Positions 27,902 through 37,090 are shown, numbered from the stretch's first letter. The stretch is 64,000 nucleotides of DNA from Paracoccus caeni (GCF_016629665.1 NZ_JAEPRQ010000001.1:1054001-1118000); one strand, 5' to 3'. The notes: generated by a model not told the origin, from the letters alone. A program made the numbers and translations.

Positions 27902-29848
27902 TCAGCGCAAATCAGGCGGCGTTGCCTCGGACTTCAGCGACTCCACAGCTTCATCGAGCGGGATGATTTTACTGCCCTGCTGATCCAGGCGTCTTAGAGA
28001 CACTGTCCTATCTTCGACCTCTTTCATCCCAATAGCAAGAATAGCGGGAACTTTCGTAAGCGAATGTTCGCGAACTTTGTAATTGATCTTCTCATTGCGG
28101 GTATCCGCCTCGGCCCGGATGCCTGCGGCGCGCAGGGCGGCGACGACTTCCTGCACGTAAGAATCGGCGTCCGAGACGATCGAGGCGACCACGACCTGAC
28201 GCGGGGCCAGCCAGAACGGCAGCTTGCCCGCGCTGTTTTCGATCAAGATGCCGATGAAGCGTTCGAAACTGCCCAGAACCGCGCGGTGCAGCATGATCGG
28301 ACGGTGTTTCGCACCATCCGGGCCGACATATTCCGCGTCCAGACGCTCGGGCAGGTTCGGGTCCACCTGCAACGTGCCGCATTGCCAGTCGCGGCCGATG
28401 GCGTCGGTTAGCACGAATTCCAGCTTTGGCCCGTAGAAGGCGCCCTCGCCGGGGAACAGCTCGTAATCATAGCCGGCCTTGCGGCAGGCATTGCCCAGCG
28501 ATTCCTCGGCATGGTCCCAGCTTTCCTCGGTTCCGATGCGCTTTTCGGGGCGGGTGGACAGCCTGATCCGCCAGCCGTCGAAGCCGAAATCGGCATAGAT
28601 CGTCGCCAGAAACTCGATGAATTTCTTCGTTTCGGCCTCGATCTGATCTTCGGTGCAGAAGATATGCGCGTCGTCCTGCGTGAAGCCGCGCACACGCATG
28701 ATGCCGTGCAGCGCGCCCGAGGGTTCATAGCGGTTGCACGAGCCGAATTCGGCCATGCGCAAGGGCAGGTCGCGATAACTTTTCAGACCGTGATTGAAGA
28801 TCTGGACGTGGCAGGGGCAGTTCATTGGTTTCAGCGCGTTGATGGTCTTTTGACGCGCGTGATCCTCGTCCACTTCGACGATGAACATGTTTTCCTGATA
28901 GTTTTCCCAATGCCCGGATTCTTCCCACAGCTTGCGGCTGACCACCTGCGGGGTGTTCACCTCGACATAGCCATCGGCGCGCTGGCGGCGGCGCATATAA
29001 TCTTGCAGCGCGGTGTAGATGTTCCAGCCATTCGGATGCCAGAAGACCTGACCGGGCGCTTCTTCCTGCATGTGGAACAGGTCCATCTCACGGCCCAGCT
29101 TGCGGTGGTCGCGCTTGGCGGCCTCTTCCAGCATGGTGAGATGCGCCTTGAGATCGTCGCGATTGCGGAAGGCGACGCCATAGATGCGTTGCAGCATCGG
29201 GCGGGTATTGTCGCCCAGCCAATAGGCTCCGGCCACATGGGTCAGCCGGAAGGCGTCGGCGGGCAATTGTCCGGTGTTTTGCAGATGCGGGCCACGGCAC
29301 AGATCCTGCCAGTCGCCGTGCCAATACATGCGGATGTCCTGACCTTCCGGGATGCGGTCGATCAGCTCCAGTTTGAACGGCTCGCCGCGTTCCTTGTAAT
29401 AGGCGATGGCGCGGTCGCGGTCCCAGACCTCGGTGCGGACCGGATCGCGGGCGGCGATGATCTGCTTCATCTTTGCCTCGATCGCGCCCAGATCCTCGGG
29501 CGTGAAGGGCTCGGCCCGGTCGAAATCGTAGAACCAGCCGTAATCGCGGATCGGGCCGATGGTGACTTTCACATCTGGCCACAATTCCTGCACCGCACGT
29601 GCCATCACATGGGCAAAGTCGTGGCGGATCAGTTCCAGCGCCGGGGCGTCGTCCTTCATCGTGTTGATGCTGATCGCGCCGCTGGCATTGATCGGCCATG
29701 CAAGGTCGATGTGCTGGCCATCCAGATTGGCCGAGATGGCGCGCTTGGCAAGGCTGGGGGCGATGCTTTCGGCGACCTCGGCGGCGGTGATGCCTGCGGG
29801 GTAATCGCGCGAATTGCCATCGGGGAAGGTCAGGGAAATCTGGGACAT
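27902..29848 (-). CDS. thrS: Threonyl-tRNA synthetase
   Basis: 648-residue class II synthetase: N-terminal TGS domain, editing domain with the [12 protein letters not shown] metal motif, catalytic core with FPMNCPCH-type segment ([12 protein letters not shown]), [10 protein letters not shown] motif 2 and the C-terminal anticodon domain. It charges tRNA-Thr. The ATG at 29848 has a strong GAGGAGG site; the frame extends 21 codons more. It is transcribed alone with a probable terminator. Confidence 0.97.
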   Translation of the reverse strand: MSQISLTFPDGNSRDYPAGITAAEVAESIAPSLAKRAISANLDGQHIDLAWPINASGAISINTMKDDAPALELIRHDFAHVMARAVQELWPDVKVTIGPIRDYGWFYDFDRAEPFTPEDLGAIEAKMKQIIAARDPVRTEVWDRDRAIAYYKERGEPFKLELIDRIPEGQDIRMYWHGDWQDLCRGPHLQNTGQLPADAFRLTHVAGAYWLGDNTRPMLQRIYGVAFRNRDDLKAHLTMLEEAAKRDHRKLGREMDLFHMQEEAPGQVFWHPNGWNIYTALQDYMRRRQRADGYVEVNTPQVVSRKLWEESGHWENYQENMFIVEVDEDHARQKTINALKPMNCPCHVQIFNHGLKSYRDLPLRMAEFGSCNRYEPSGALHGIMRVRGFTQDDAHIFCTEDQIEAETKKFIEFLATIYADFGFDGWRIRLSTRPEKRIGTEESWDHAEESLGNACRKAGYDYELFPGEGAFYGPKLEFVLTDAIGRDWQCGTLQVDPNLPERLDAEYVGPDGAKHRPIMLHRAVLGSFERFIGILIENSAGKLPFWLAPRQVVVASIVSDADSYVQEVVAALRAAGIRAEADTRNEKINYKVREHSLTKVPAILAIGMKEVEDRTVSLRRLDQQGSKIIPLDEAVESLKSEATPPDLR

Positions 29849-29993
29849 AGAGTCCTCCTCGTCGGTTTGGCGCCCACGGAACGCCCGGCTGCGGGTTATG
29901 TGAGGTTCCATTGGACCCCGGCGCCAAAACTGTCAAGATGGGTGGGCCTGTCGGTAAGGACAGGTGTGTTGATGACGCTACCAAGGAATTCGC

Positions 29994-30734
29994 ATGACCC
30001 AGTATCTCGACACCGCCGATGGTCGCCGCCTTGCCTATAACGCCACGCCGGGGAAAGGGCCGGGCGTGGTGTTTCTGGGCGGGTTCAAATCGGACATGAC
30101 CGGGACCAAGGCGCTGTATCTGGAAGATTGGGCGAAGCAGGCAGGGCGGTCCTTTCTGCGCTTCGACTATTCCGGGCATGGAGACAGTAGCGGTTTGTTC
30201 GAGGACGGCGCGATCGGCGATTGGGCCGCTGATGCGCGCGCGGTGATCGAGGCGCAGACGGACGGGCCGCAGGTTCTGGTCGGGTCGTCGATGGGCGGCT
30301 GGATCGCGCTCTTGCTGGCGCGGGCGATGCCGCAGCGGGTGGCGGGGCTGGTCACGATTGCGGCGGCGCCGGATTTCTCGGAACAGGGCTACTGGGCCGG
30401 GTTTTCAGAGGACCAGCGGCGGGTGGTGATGGAGCAGGGCCGGATCGAGCTGCCCAGCGAATATGACGATCAGCCCTATATCATCACCCGCCGCCTGATC
30501 GAGGATGGGCGCCACCAGTTGGTGATGAACCAGCCGCTGCCGCTGCCCTTTCCGGTCAGGCTGTTGCAGGGGACAGCCGATGAGGATGTGCCGATGCAAT
30601 GGGCGCTGGATTTGCTGGATCATGCCAAGGGCGATGATATCCGGCTAAGCCTTGTGAAGGGGGCCGATCATCGGTTTTCGACGCCGGAATGTCTGGACCT
30701 GATTGTGCGGTCGGTGGAAGATGTTCTGGGCTGA
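29994..30734 (+). CDS. ABHD10-like alpha/beta hydrolase
   Basis: 246 residues. Nucleophile Ser99 in GSSMGG, acid Asp196 in GTADEDVP, and His226 in GADHRFS complete the triad. Overall it resembles mitochondrial ABHD10-type hydrolases (YSGHGDSSG, GSSMGGWIALLLA), which act as depalmitoylases or glucuronide esterases in animals; the bacterial substrate is unknown. No signal peptide, so cytoplasmic. Another alpha/beta hydrolase follows 27 bp later on the same strand, probably the same transcript. Confidence 0.85.
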   Translation: MTQYLDTADGRRLAYNATPGKGPGVVFLGGFKSDMTGTKALYLEDWAKQAGRSFLRFDYSGHGDSSGLFEDGAIGDWAADARAVIEAQTDGPQVLVGSSMGGWIALLLARAMPQRVAGLVTIAAAPDFSEQGYWAGFSEDQRRVVMEQGRIELPSEYDDQPYIITRRLIEDGRHQLVMNQPLPLPFPVRLLQGTADEDVPMQWALDLLDHAKGDDIRLSLVKGADHRFSTPECLDLIVRSVEDVLG

Positions 30735-30761
30735 AGGCCGGGTTCACACTTCGGGGGCCGC

Positions 30762-31721
30762 ATGGCAGGATTGCTGAAGATCGCCGCCATCTCGGGCGCT
30801 GCAATTGCGCTGCTGCTGGCCTTTGGCCCGCGAGAGCCTGCCGATCTGTCACCTGTCGAGATACAGCCGATCCCTGATCCCGCCGCATGGCTGGCAGAGC
30901 GTGACCGGGGTATCCGCCCCGAGGTTGCGTCCTATCTGCATTGGGCGAGCGAGGCGGGAGAGCGGACCGATCTGGCGGTGGTCTATATCCACGGCTTCTC
31001 GGCCAGTCCTGCCGAATTGCGGCCCTTGCCCGAGGATGTGGCGAGGACGCTTGGGGCGAATGTGGTGGCGATCCGGCTGACCGGGCATGGCGAGGACGGG
31101 GCGGCGATGGATGCCGCGCGGGTTCGGGACTGGTGGGGCGACGTTGCGCAAGCGTTGGCGATCGGGCGGATGCTGGGGCGCAAGGTGGCGGTGATCGGCA
31201 TGTCCACCGGCGCGACCTTGGTGGCCGAGGCGGCGCGCGATCCAGAACTATCGCAGCAATTCGACGCCGCTGTGCTGATCGCGCCGAATTTCCGCATCTC
31301 CGCGCGGTGGGCATGGCTGCTGGATCTGCCGCTCATGCGGTCGGTTCTACGGCTGGCCGGGCAGCCGGAGCGCTGCTTCGAGACCCGCAATCCTGCGCAT
31401 GAGGCGGGTTGGACCGCCTGTTATCCGGTCTCTGCCGCGCTTCCGGTTTCGGCCCTGCTGCGGCATGCGCGGAAGGGCGATTTCAATGCTGCGGGCATAC
31501 CGGCGCTGTTCATCTGGTCCGACAGCGACACGGTTCTGGATCACCGCGCGACAGAGCGGGTGGCGGAAAGCTGGGGCGGAGAGGTCGAGGTGAAACGGGT
31601 TCAGCCGGGGCCGCGGGACGATCCCGGCGCGCATGTCATCGCAGGCAATGCGCTTGCCCCCGATCTGACGGCGGAACTGACCCCGTTCGTCGCTGACTGG
31701 ATCGCGAAGGCGCTGCGATAG
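30762..31721 (+). CDS. Membrane-anchored alpha/beta hydrolase (lysophospholipase-like)
   Basis: 319 residues with an N-terminal signal anchor (about 5-22) and a hydrolase domain. The oxyanion stretch is YIHGFSASP at 75-83, nucleophile Ser148 in GMSTGA, Asp in IWSDSDTVLDH and His in DPGAHVIAG. The protein is therefore active-looking and faces the periplasm. The family includes lysophospholipases and carboxylesterases. It follows the ABHD10-like gene by 27 bp; a terminator overlaps its stop codon. Confidence 0.83.
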   Translation: MAGLLKIAAISGAAIALLLAFGPREPADLSPVEIQPIPDPAAWLAERDRGIRPEVASYLHWASEAGERTDLAVVYIHGFSASPAELRPLPEDVARTLGANVVAIRLTGHGEDGAAMDAARVRDWWGDVAQALAIGRMLGRKVAVIGMSTGATLVAEAARDPELSQQFDAAVLIAPNFRISARWAWLLDLPLMRSVLRLAGQPERCFETRNPAHEAGWTACYPVSAALPVSALLRHARKGDFNAAGIPALFIWSDSDTVLDHRATERVAESWGGEVEVKRVQPGPRDDPGAHVIAGNALAPDLTAELTPFVADWIAKALR

Positions 31722-31732
31722 GGCAGCGCCTT
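31707..31732. terminator. Terminator overlapping the hydrolase stop
   Basis: AAGGCGCTGC at 31707-31716 pairs with GCAGCGCCTT at 31723-31732 around the TAG stop, followed by TTCTG on the plus strand. It separates the convergent hydrolase and phaZ genes. Confidence 0.75.
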
Positions 31733-31742
31733 TCTGTCCGGT

Positions 31743-33095
31743 TCAGACGGCCATCTTGCCGTTCTCGGCAGGCGGCTCGCTGGTGACGGACGCAACCGGG
31801 GTCGGGGCAGGGCGGTTACGGCGTTTCTTGGCAGAGCCCTGATGGGCCTGGTCCATATTCGCGTCGATGAAGTCCAGAACCAGCGGACGGATGTTCAGCC
31901 GCCACGACTTGCCCGCGAAGATGCCGTAATGGCCCGCGCCGGGTTCAAGGTGCTGGATCTTCTTGTCGGCCGGGACGCCGCTGCACAGCTCCAGCGCGGC
32001 GACGCATTGGCCGGGGGCCGAGATGTCGTCATTCGCGCCCTCGACCGTCATGATCGCCACGTCCTTGATCTTGGTCAGATCGACCGGCTGTCCGTTCACC
32101 GTAAAGCGGTTCTGCGCGATTTCGAGGTTCTTGAAGATACGCTCGACCGTGGACAGGTAGAATTCGGCAGTCATGTCCATGACGGCCAGATATTCGTCAT
32201 AGAACTTGTTGTGCTTGTCATGTTCGGACGCGGTGCCGCGCGCCTCGGCAAAGACCTGATTGATAAAGGCCTTGCTGTGGGTTTCGGCATTCATCGCGAT
32301 GAACGAGGTCAATTGCGCCAGACCCGGATAGACCATCCGCCCGGCACCGGCATATTTGAAGCCGACCGACTGGATGAACAGATGTTCAAGCTCGCCCATG
32401 GTCATGCGGTTGCCGAAATCGGTGACTTCGGTTGCCGCCGCATCGGGATCGACCGGGCCGCCGATCAGGGTCAGCGTGCGCGGCTGCGCGGCGGGATCCT
32501 GTTCGGCCAGAATGGCGGTCGCGGCCAGCGCCAGCGGCGCGGGCTGGCAGATGGCGATGACATTGGTGTCCGGGCCAAGCTCTTTGATGAACTCGACCAG
32601 ATAGGAGGTGTAATCCTCGATATCGAACTTGCCCTTGCTGACCGGAATGTCACGCGCATTGTGCCAGTCGGTCACATAGACGTCGCAGTCCGGCAATAGA
32701 GAGACCACAGTCGAACGAAGGAGCGTGGCGTAGTGGCCGGACATGGGCGCAACCAGCAGCACCTTGCGCGGCGAGGGATCACGGCGGGCAACGCGAAAGC
32801 GCACCAGATCGCCAAAGGCGCGCTTCAGCACCGGCTCGACATAGATGACGTGGTCCTGCCCTTCATCGCCAGAAATCGCGGGAATCTGCCAGTCGGGCTT
32901 GGCCACCATGCGGGCGAAGCTGCGTTCGGTGACGCGGCCCCAAGCACTCATCAGCTTGAAGGCAGGGTTCAGGCTCAGGGCGAAAGCGGGATATGCACCA
33001 ATGGCCCGTGCCGTAGCACCCATCCACTCATTGGTGTTTCTGATCGTTTCCATCGCATCGTAGGACACGATGCCGGTAAGTCCACGTTTCGCCAT
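31743..33095 (-). CDS. phaZ: Intracellular polyhydroxyalkanoate depolymerase
   Basis: 450-residue enzyme that degrades native PHB granules. The lipase-like box carries the typical Cys nucleophile: Cys183 in AICQPAPLAL, the same residue number as in the well-studied Ralstonia PhaZ1, with later Asp and His (MTVEGANDDIS, GAGHYG). The start at 33095 has AAAGGA nine bases upstream; an ATG two codons earlier is closer to that site, and the frame is open a further 48 codons. It is divergent from phaC across 130 bp containing TGC-rich sequence, so PhaR may control both sides. Confidence 0.93.
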   Translation of the reverse strand: MAKRGLTGIVSYDAMETIRNTNEWMGATARAIGAYPAFALSLNPAFKLMSAWGRVTERSFARMVAKPDWQIPAISGDEGQDHVIYVEPVLKRAFGDLVRFRVARRDPSPRKVLLVAPMSGHYATLLRSTVVSLLPDCDVYVTDWHNARDIPVSKGKFDIEDYTSYLVEFIKELGPDTNVIAICQPAPLALAATAILAEQDPAAQPRTLTLIGGPVDPDAAATEVTDFGNRMTMGELEHLFIQSVGFKYAGAGRMVYPGLAQLTSFIAMNAETHSKAFINQVFAEARGTASEHDKHNKFYDEYLAVMDMTAEFYLSTVERIFKNLEIAQNRFTVNGQPVDLTKIKDVAIMTVEGANDDISAPGQCVAALELCSGVPADKKIQHLEPGAGHYGIFAGKSWRLNIRPLVLDFIDANMDQAHQGSAKKRRNRPAPTPVASVTSEPPAENGKMAV

Positions 33096-33108
33096 CGGCA
33101 TGCATCCT

Positions 33109-33137
33109 TTGCTGCGGTGCGGCATAAATACTGCGCT
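33109..33137. promoter_or_regulatory. TGC-rich segment in the phaZ-phaC divergent region
   Basis: TTTGCTGCGGTGCGGC followed by ACTGCGCTG. It resembles the TGC-rich DNA bound by PhaR of Paracoccus, though it is less symmetric than the sites before phaP. Confidence 0.45.
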
Positions 33138-33167
33138 GATCGACCCGGCACGGGCTAAAAGCCCTAT

Positions 33168-33196
33168 TTGCGCATCGCCCGGCCTGCGCGTATCAT
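33168..33196 (+). promoter_or_regulatory. Promoter of phaC
   Basis: -35 TTGCGC (33168-33173), 17-bp spacer, -10 TATCAT (33191-33196), then about 30 bases to the phaC ATG with a GGGGGAAG ribosome site between. Confidence 0.65.
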
Positions 33197-33225
33197 TTGA
33201 CGGTAAATAGGGGGGAAGTTTCATC

Positions 33226-35352
33226 ATGGCAAGAAGTTCGCGCAAGTCGGACCCGGCTTCGACTGTTCAGGGTGGCACGAAAGAAACACTTGAAAAGCAG
33301 GCTAAAGTTGCGCCGAAAGGGTCGGCTACAACTGCTGCGAAGGGTAGTGCGACAAAGGTCGTAACTGCCTCTGCCCGAAAGCCAAAGGCTTCCTCCACAA
33401 CGAAAAAACCGACGACCGCCGCAGAAAAGCCAAAGCCCGCGCGTCGCGCGACCGCCCCGGCTAAAAATGCTGCAGGTGCGAAAGAAACAGGCGAAAAGTC
33501 GCTGCACGCCGCGGCATCAACAACTTCCGGGAGAATTAAACCCAATCCTGATCGCGTTGCAGAAGATTCGCTGAATGCAGGCGCAGCAAAACCCGCCGCG
33601 CAGAAGCTGGCAGAGAATGTCGAGCGGATCGAGGCATTGGGCAGCCGACTGATCGCCGCGATGTCGGAACGGTCGATGCCCAATCCGGGCGTCGAGGGTC
33701 CGGGGACCGAGTTTTTTCTTCACACCGCCAATGCCTGGATGAAGACGCTGACCGAACAGCCCTCGCGCATTCTGGAGCAGCAGGTGAATTTCTGGGGCGA
33801 GACGCTGAAGAACTATGCCGGTGCGCAGATGGGCATGGCCCGTGGCCGTCTGGTCGTCCCCGAGAATGAGGCGGATGAGGGCGCGACCGACAAGCGTTTC
33901 AGCAACGCGCTATGGAAAAGCCACCCCTATTTCAGCTTCGTTCGCAAACAATATCTGATCAACGCGAAGGCGATTCAGGACGCGGTCGGCGATCTGGATC
34001 TGTCGGACGAGGTGGCGCGGCGGCGTGTGGACTGGCTGACCAAGCAGGTCATCGACATGATGTCGCCGACGAATTTCCTTGCCACCAATCCCGACGCGCT
34101 GGAACGCGCGGTTGCGACCGAGGGCGAAAGTCTGGTGAAAGGGCTGGAAAACCTGGTCCGCGATGTCGAGATGAATGGTGGCGAGATGGTCGTGTCACTG
34201 GCCGATCGTGACGCCTTCACCGTCGGCGAGAATATCGGCACATCGGAAGGCGCGGTGGTTCACCGGACGCCGATGCTGGAGCTTCTGCAATACAAGCCTG
34301 CCACCGATAAGGTCCACGCCCTGCCGCTGCTGATCTTTCCGCCGTGGATCAACAAGTTCTACATCCTCGACCTGAAGCCGCAGAACAGCCTGATCCGCTG
34401 GCTGGTGGAACAGGGGCACAGCGTTTTCGTGGTAAGCTGGAAAAACCCGGATTCAAGCTATGCCGAAGTGGGCATGGAAGAATATGTCAAATCCTATCTT
34501 GATGTGATCGGGAAGGTGCTGGAACAGACCGGGCAGAAAAAGCTGAACGCGGTAGGTTACTGCATCGCGGGCACCACCCTGTCGTTGACGCTGTCGCTGA
34601 TGAAGCAGCGCGGGATGGATCAGGTGGCCTCGGCGACGTTCTTCACCACGCTTACTGATTTCTCGGATCAGGGTGAGTTCGTCAGCTTCCTGCAGGATGA
34701 TTTCGTCAACGGCATCGCCGAAGAGGTCGAGCGTCACGGGCTGATGCGCGCGCAACTGATGTCGCGGACGATGAGCTTCCTGCGCGCCAATGATCTGGTC
34801 TGGGGCCCTGCCATCCGCAGCTATATGATGGGCGAGGCGCCTCCGGCCTTCGATCTGCTGTTCTGGAACGGTGACAGCACCAACCTGCCGGGCAAGATGG
34901 CGCTGCAATATCTCAAGGGCCTGTGTCAGCAGAATGCCTTCGCCGGTGAGGGGTTCGAGCTGCTGGGGCACAAATTGCACCTGTCGGACGTGACCATTCC
35001 GCTTTGCTCGGTCGCCTGCGAAAGCGATCATATCGCGCCGTGGAAGGATTGCTGGCGGGGCGTCGCGCAGATGGGATCACGCGACAAGACCTTCATCCTG
35101 TCAGAGTCGGGCCATATCGCCGGCATCGTCAATCCGCCGTCGAAGAAGAAATATGGCCACTATATCGGCGGGAAGGGTTTCGCCGACGGTTATCAATCAT
35201 GGCGCGAATCGTCGAGCTTCAGCGATGGAAGCTGGTGGCCGCATTGGGGGGAATGGCTGGCCTCGCGCGCAGGGCAGATGATCGCCGCTCGCGATCCCGG
35301 AACGGGACTGGAGCCCGCGCCCGGCAGCTATGTGCATGAACGCGCCATCTGA
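33226..35352 (+). CDS. phaC: Class I poly(3-hydroxyalkanoate) synthase with basic N-terminal tail
   Basis: 708 residues; class I synthases are usually 590-630. The catalytic Cys446 lies in the lipase-like box GYCIAG; Asp and His of the triad follow in the C-terminal domain (ACESDHIAPW and SESGHIAGI). It polymerises 3-hydroxybutyryl-CoA on growing granules. The first ~100 residues are not synthase: 16 Lys and 5 Arg against 6 acids, with KPKA/KKP/AKxA repeats in a Ser/Thr/Ala/Pro background, like histone H1 tails or the C-termini of PhaF and PhaM. The DNA of this part is visibly less GC-rich than the rest. The ATG at 33226 has a clear ribosome site. Confidence 0.95.
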   Translation: MARSSRKSDPASTVQGGTKETLEKQAKVAPKGSATTAAKGSATKVVTASARKPKASSTTKKPTTAAEKPKPARRATAPAKNAAGAKETGEKSLHAAASTTSGRIKPNPDRVAEDSLNAGAAKPAAQKLAENVERIEALGSRLIAAMSERSMPNPGVEGPGTEFFLHTANAWMKTLTEQPSRILEQQVNFWGETLKNYAGAQMGMARGRLVVPENEADEGATDKRFSNALWKSHPYFSFVRKQYLINAKAIQDAVGDLDLSDEVARRRVDWLTKQVIDMMSPTNFLATNPDALERAVATEGESLVKGLENLVRDVEMNGGEMVVSLADRDAFTVGENIGTSEGAVVHRTPMLELLQYKPATDKVHALPLLIFPPWINKFYILDLKPQNSLIRWLVEQGHSVFVVSWKNPDSSYAEVGMEEYVKSYLDVIGKVLEQTGQKKLNAVGYCIAGTTLSLTLSLMKQRGMDQVASATFFTTLTDFSDQGEFVSFLQDDFVNGIAEEVERHGLMRAQLMSRTMSFLRANDLVWGPAIRSYMMGEAPPAFDLLFWNGDSTNLPGKMALQYLKGLCQQNAFAGEGFELLGHKLHLSDVTIPLCSVACESDHIAPWKDCWRGVAQMGSRDKTFILSESGHIAGIVNPPSKKKYGHYIGGKGFADGYQSWRESSSFSDGSWWPHWGEWLASRAGQMIAARDPGTGLEPAPGSYVHERAI

Positions 35353-35430
35353 CAGGGCGCGCGAAAGTCGTTAATGCGCAACGGTTTGCGCCGCAACGCC
35401 TGCATACATTGACCAAATCGACAAATTTTT

Positions 35431-35481
35431 CTGCATCGCAGCAGGAAAATACTTGAAATGCCGCGCTGCAGCATGCATATT
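35431..35481 (+). promoter_or_regulatory. phaP promoter with PhaR operators
   Basis: A candidate promoter: -35 TTGAAA (35453-35458), 17-bp spacer, -10 CATATT (35476-35481). A perfect PhaR-type site CTGC-ATC-GCAG lies at 35431-35441, and the palindrome GCTGCAGC (35465-35472) sits inside the spacer. Bound PhaR would block RNA polymerase, the expected repression of phasin when no PHB is present. Confidence 0.7.
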
Positions 35482-35501
35482 GCCATCATGATTAACTCAA
35501 C

Positions 35502-35549
35502 GCGGCGGGCGAGACTCCTTCCTCCCCCAACTTACGCCCGCCGCCTTTT
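35502..35549 (+). promoter_or_regulatory. Terminator-like hairpin in the phaP leader
   Basis: GCGGCGGGCG (35502-35511) is exactly complementary to CGCCCGCCGC (35535-35544), with a C/T-rich 23-base loop, then CTTTT. It lies between the probable phaP transcription start and the GGAG ribosome site at 35551. It could attenuate, protect the mRNA 5' end, or end upstream transcripts. Confidence 0.6.
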
Positions 35550-35565
35550 CGGAGTGAGATAGAAA

Positions 35566-36021
35566 ATGGCCAAGACCCCTGACTTTCAAAAGACCCTGAA
35601 CGACCTGCTGGCGAACTTCCCGGTTGACACCTCCTCGGTGCAGGAAGCGCTGAAATCGCAAGCTCTGCTGAACGAAAAGCTGGCTCGCGTTGCTCTGTCC
35701 GCCGCTGAGCGTTCTACCGAGATTTCGGCACAGTGGACCAAAGACACCATCGCGCGTCTTGGTGAACTGACCGCTTCGCGTCAGGAGCCTTCGGACTACG
35801 CCAAAGCCGTCACCGACTTCGCTTCGGCCTCGGCTGAAACCGCTGCAGAGCACCTGTCGTCGTTCGCAGAAGTTGCGAAAAAAGTTCAGACCGACACCGT
35901 TGATCTGGTTCTGACCGCTGGCAAAGACATTGCCACCGACGCTCAGAAAGCTGCTGAAAAAGCGACCCGCGACACCCAAGCTGCCGTGAAAAAAGCGACC
36001 GCTGCTGCGACCGCGAAGTAA
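35566..36021 (+). CDS. phaP: Phasin (PHB granule surface protein)
   Basis: 151 residues, entirely amphipathic helix-forming, with a Lys/Ala/Thr-rich C-terminal tail (AEKATRDTQAAVKKATAAATAK). It fits short alphaproteobacterial phasins that coat PHB granules and control their size. It uses a highly expressed, codon-biased style. The gene has its own promoter with PhaR operators, a leader hairpin and a strong terminator, and lies between phaC and phaR. Confidence 0.93.
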   Translation: MAKTPDFQKTLNDLLANFPVDTSSVQEALKSQALLNEKLARVALSAAERSTEISAQWTKDTIARLGELTASRQEPSDYAKAVTDFASASAETAAEHLSSFAEVAKKVQTDTVDLVLTAGKDIATDAQKAAEKATRDTQAAVKKATAAATAK

Positions 36022-36043
36022 TCTTCGGATCACCGATCTTGGG

Positions 36044-36069
36044 AAAAGGGGCGTTTCGACGCCCCTTTT
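36044..36069 (+). terminator. Terminator of phaP
   Basis: 11-bp stem (AAAAGGGGCGT and its complement) with a TTCG loop, then a T-run, 23 bases past the phaP stop. Confidence 0.92.
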
Positions 36070-36113
36070 TCTTTGCGCGATATTGATTTTTTGGGCTTCG
36101 TTCATGGCGGCTG

Positions 36114-36157
36114 TTTTGCACTGCCGCGAAATTTTCTTTGCGTTTTGCGACTGCAGC
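36114..36157 (+). promoter_or_regulatory. PhaR-type boxes upstream of phaR
   Basis: Two near-identical direct copies: TTTTGCACTGCCGC at 36114-36127 and TTTTGCGACTGCAGC at 36143-36157, 29 bases apart. The second has the CTGCAG core also present in the phaP promoter. They lie just before phaR and fit autorepression. Confidence 0.6.
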
Positions 36158-36194
36158 AATCATCATGCCTCCAGAAGAGTGTTTGGGGGTGCGG

Positions 36195-36797
36195 ATGACC
36201 GCAGCGACGACGCCTCTGCTGGTCAAGCGCTATGCCAGCCGTCGGCTTTATAATACAGAAACCAGCGATTACGTGACGTTGGAGGATATTGCCTCCTTCA
36301 TTCGCGAAGGGCGCGAGGTGAAGATCGTTGATCTCAAATCGGGCGACGACCTGACGCGACAGTACCTTCTGCAGATCATCGCCGAGCATGAGGGCAGGGG
36401 TGAGAATGTCCTGCCGATCGACGTGCTGACCGATCTGGTGCGCAGCTACACGACCAACGCGCGTTCGGTGGTTCCGCAGTTCCTGGCGGCAAGTTTCGAG
36501 ATGCTGCGCGAGAACCAGTCGAAGATCATCGAGAACATGGCGACGCTGCCAAACCCGATGTCGCATGTCCCCGGTTTCGACGCGATGCAGCGCCAGCAAC
36601 AGATGTTCATCAAGGCGCTGATGAGCGGCTGGTCCGGGAATACCGGCCCGACGCCTGACGACGTCGAAGGCGACACTCCGGAAGCCAGTCGCGGCACTGC
36701 GTCGCCAGAAGGCGCGGATGATGCCGCCGAGACCGAGGACATGGCCGAAATCCGTCGTCAATTGGCTGAATTACAACAGCGGATCTCAAAGCTCTGA
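36195..36797 (+). CDS. phaR: PHB-responsive repressor PhaR
   Basis: 200 residues. The N-terminal DNA-binding domain (LLVKRYASRRLYNTETSDYVTLEDIASFIREG) and the following PHB_acc segment (LTRQYLLQIIAEHE) are typical. Known PhaR proteins bind TGC-rich operators of phaP and phaR and release them when they bind PHB. The C-terminal third is acidic and low-complexity, ending in a short coiled coil (IRRQLAELQQRISKL). The ATG at 36195 is preferred because PhaR-type boxes lie immediately upstream; ATG 36165 is in frame. Confidence 0.92.
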   Translation: MTAATTPLLVKRYASRRLYNTETSDYVTLEDIASFIREGREVKIVDLKSGDDLTRQYLLQIIAEHEGRGENVLPIDVLTDLVRSYTTNARSVVPQFLAASFEMLRENQSKIIENMATLPNPMSHVPGFDAMQRQQQMFIKALMSGWSGNTGPTPDDVEGDTPEASRGTASPEGADDAAETEDMAEIRRQLAELQQRISKL

Positions 36798-36798
36798 C

Positions 36799-36827
36799 TT
36801 GCGCCTGCCGCCGGGCCGGGCTAGACC
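36799..36827 (+). promoter_or_regulatory. Promoter of tRNA-Ser
   Basis: -35 TTGCGC (36799-36804), 17-bp spacer, -10 TAGACC (36822-36827), followed by a GC-rich discriminator and then the tRNA. Such discriminators favour stringent control. Confidence 0.6.
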
Positions 36828-36835
36828 CGCGCCAC

Positions 36836-36925
36836 GGAGCGGTGGCCGAGTGGTCGAAGGCGCACGCCTGGAAAGTGTGTAGGCGGGGAACCGTCTCGAG
36901 GGTTCGAATCCCTCTCGCTCCGCCA
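36836..36925 (+). tRNA. tRNA-Ser (anticodon GGA)
   Basis: 90 nt including an encoded CCA end. The acceptor stem GGAGCGG pairs with TCGCTCC (one G-U pair), the anticodon loop CTGGAAA gives GGA at 36870-36872, a long variable arm (GGCGGGGAACCGTCTC region) marks a class II serine tRNA, and the T-arm has GGTTCGAATCC. It reads UCC and UCU codons. Confidence 0.97.
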
Positions 36926-37034
36926 GATTTTCACATTGAGTATCCGATTTTACGGTCATTTTTTATTCTGCTCACTGACCGCTTCCGCCGATACTTTCCC
37001 CACTCCGAAATGGAAAAACCAGAAATTTAGAAGA

Positions 37035-37054
37035 CCCCCGACCGAAGCCGGGGG
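37035..37054 (-). terminator. Terminator-like hairpin, minus strand
   Basis: CCCCCGAC / GCCGGGGG with a CGAA loop; the single mismatch becomes a G-U pair only in minus-strand RNA. It probably ends the transcript of the DUF4394 gene. Confidence 0.65.
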
Positions 37055-37090
37055 CGTAGATTTCAGGCACTCTTCCATTTTTTCGGCCAG

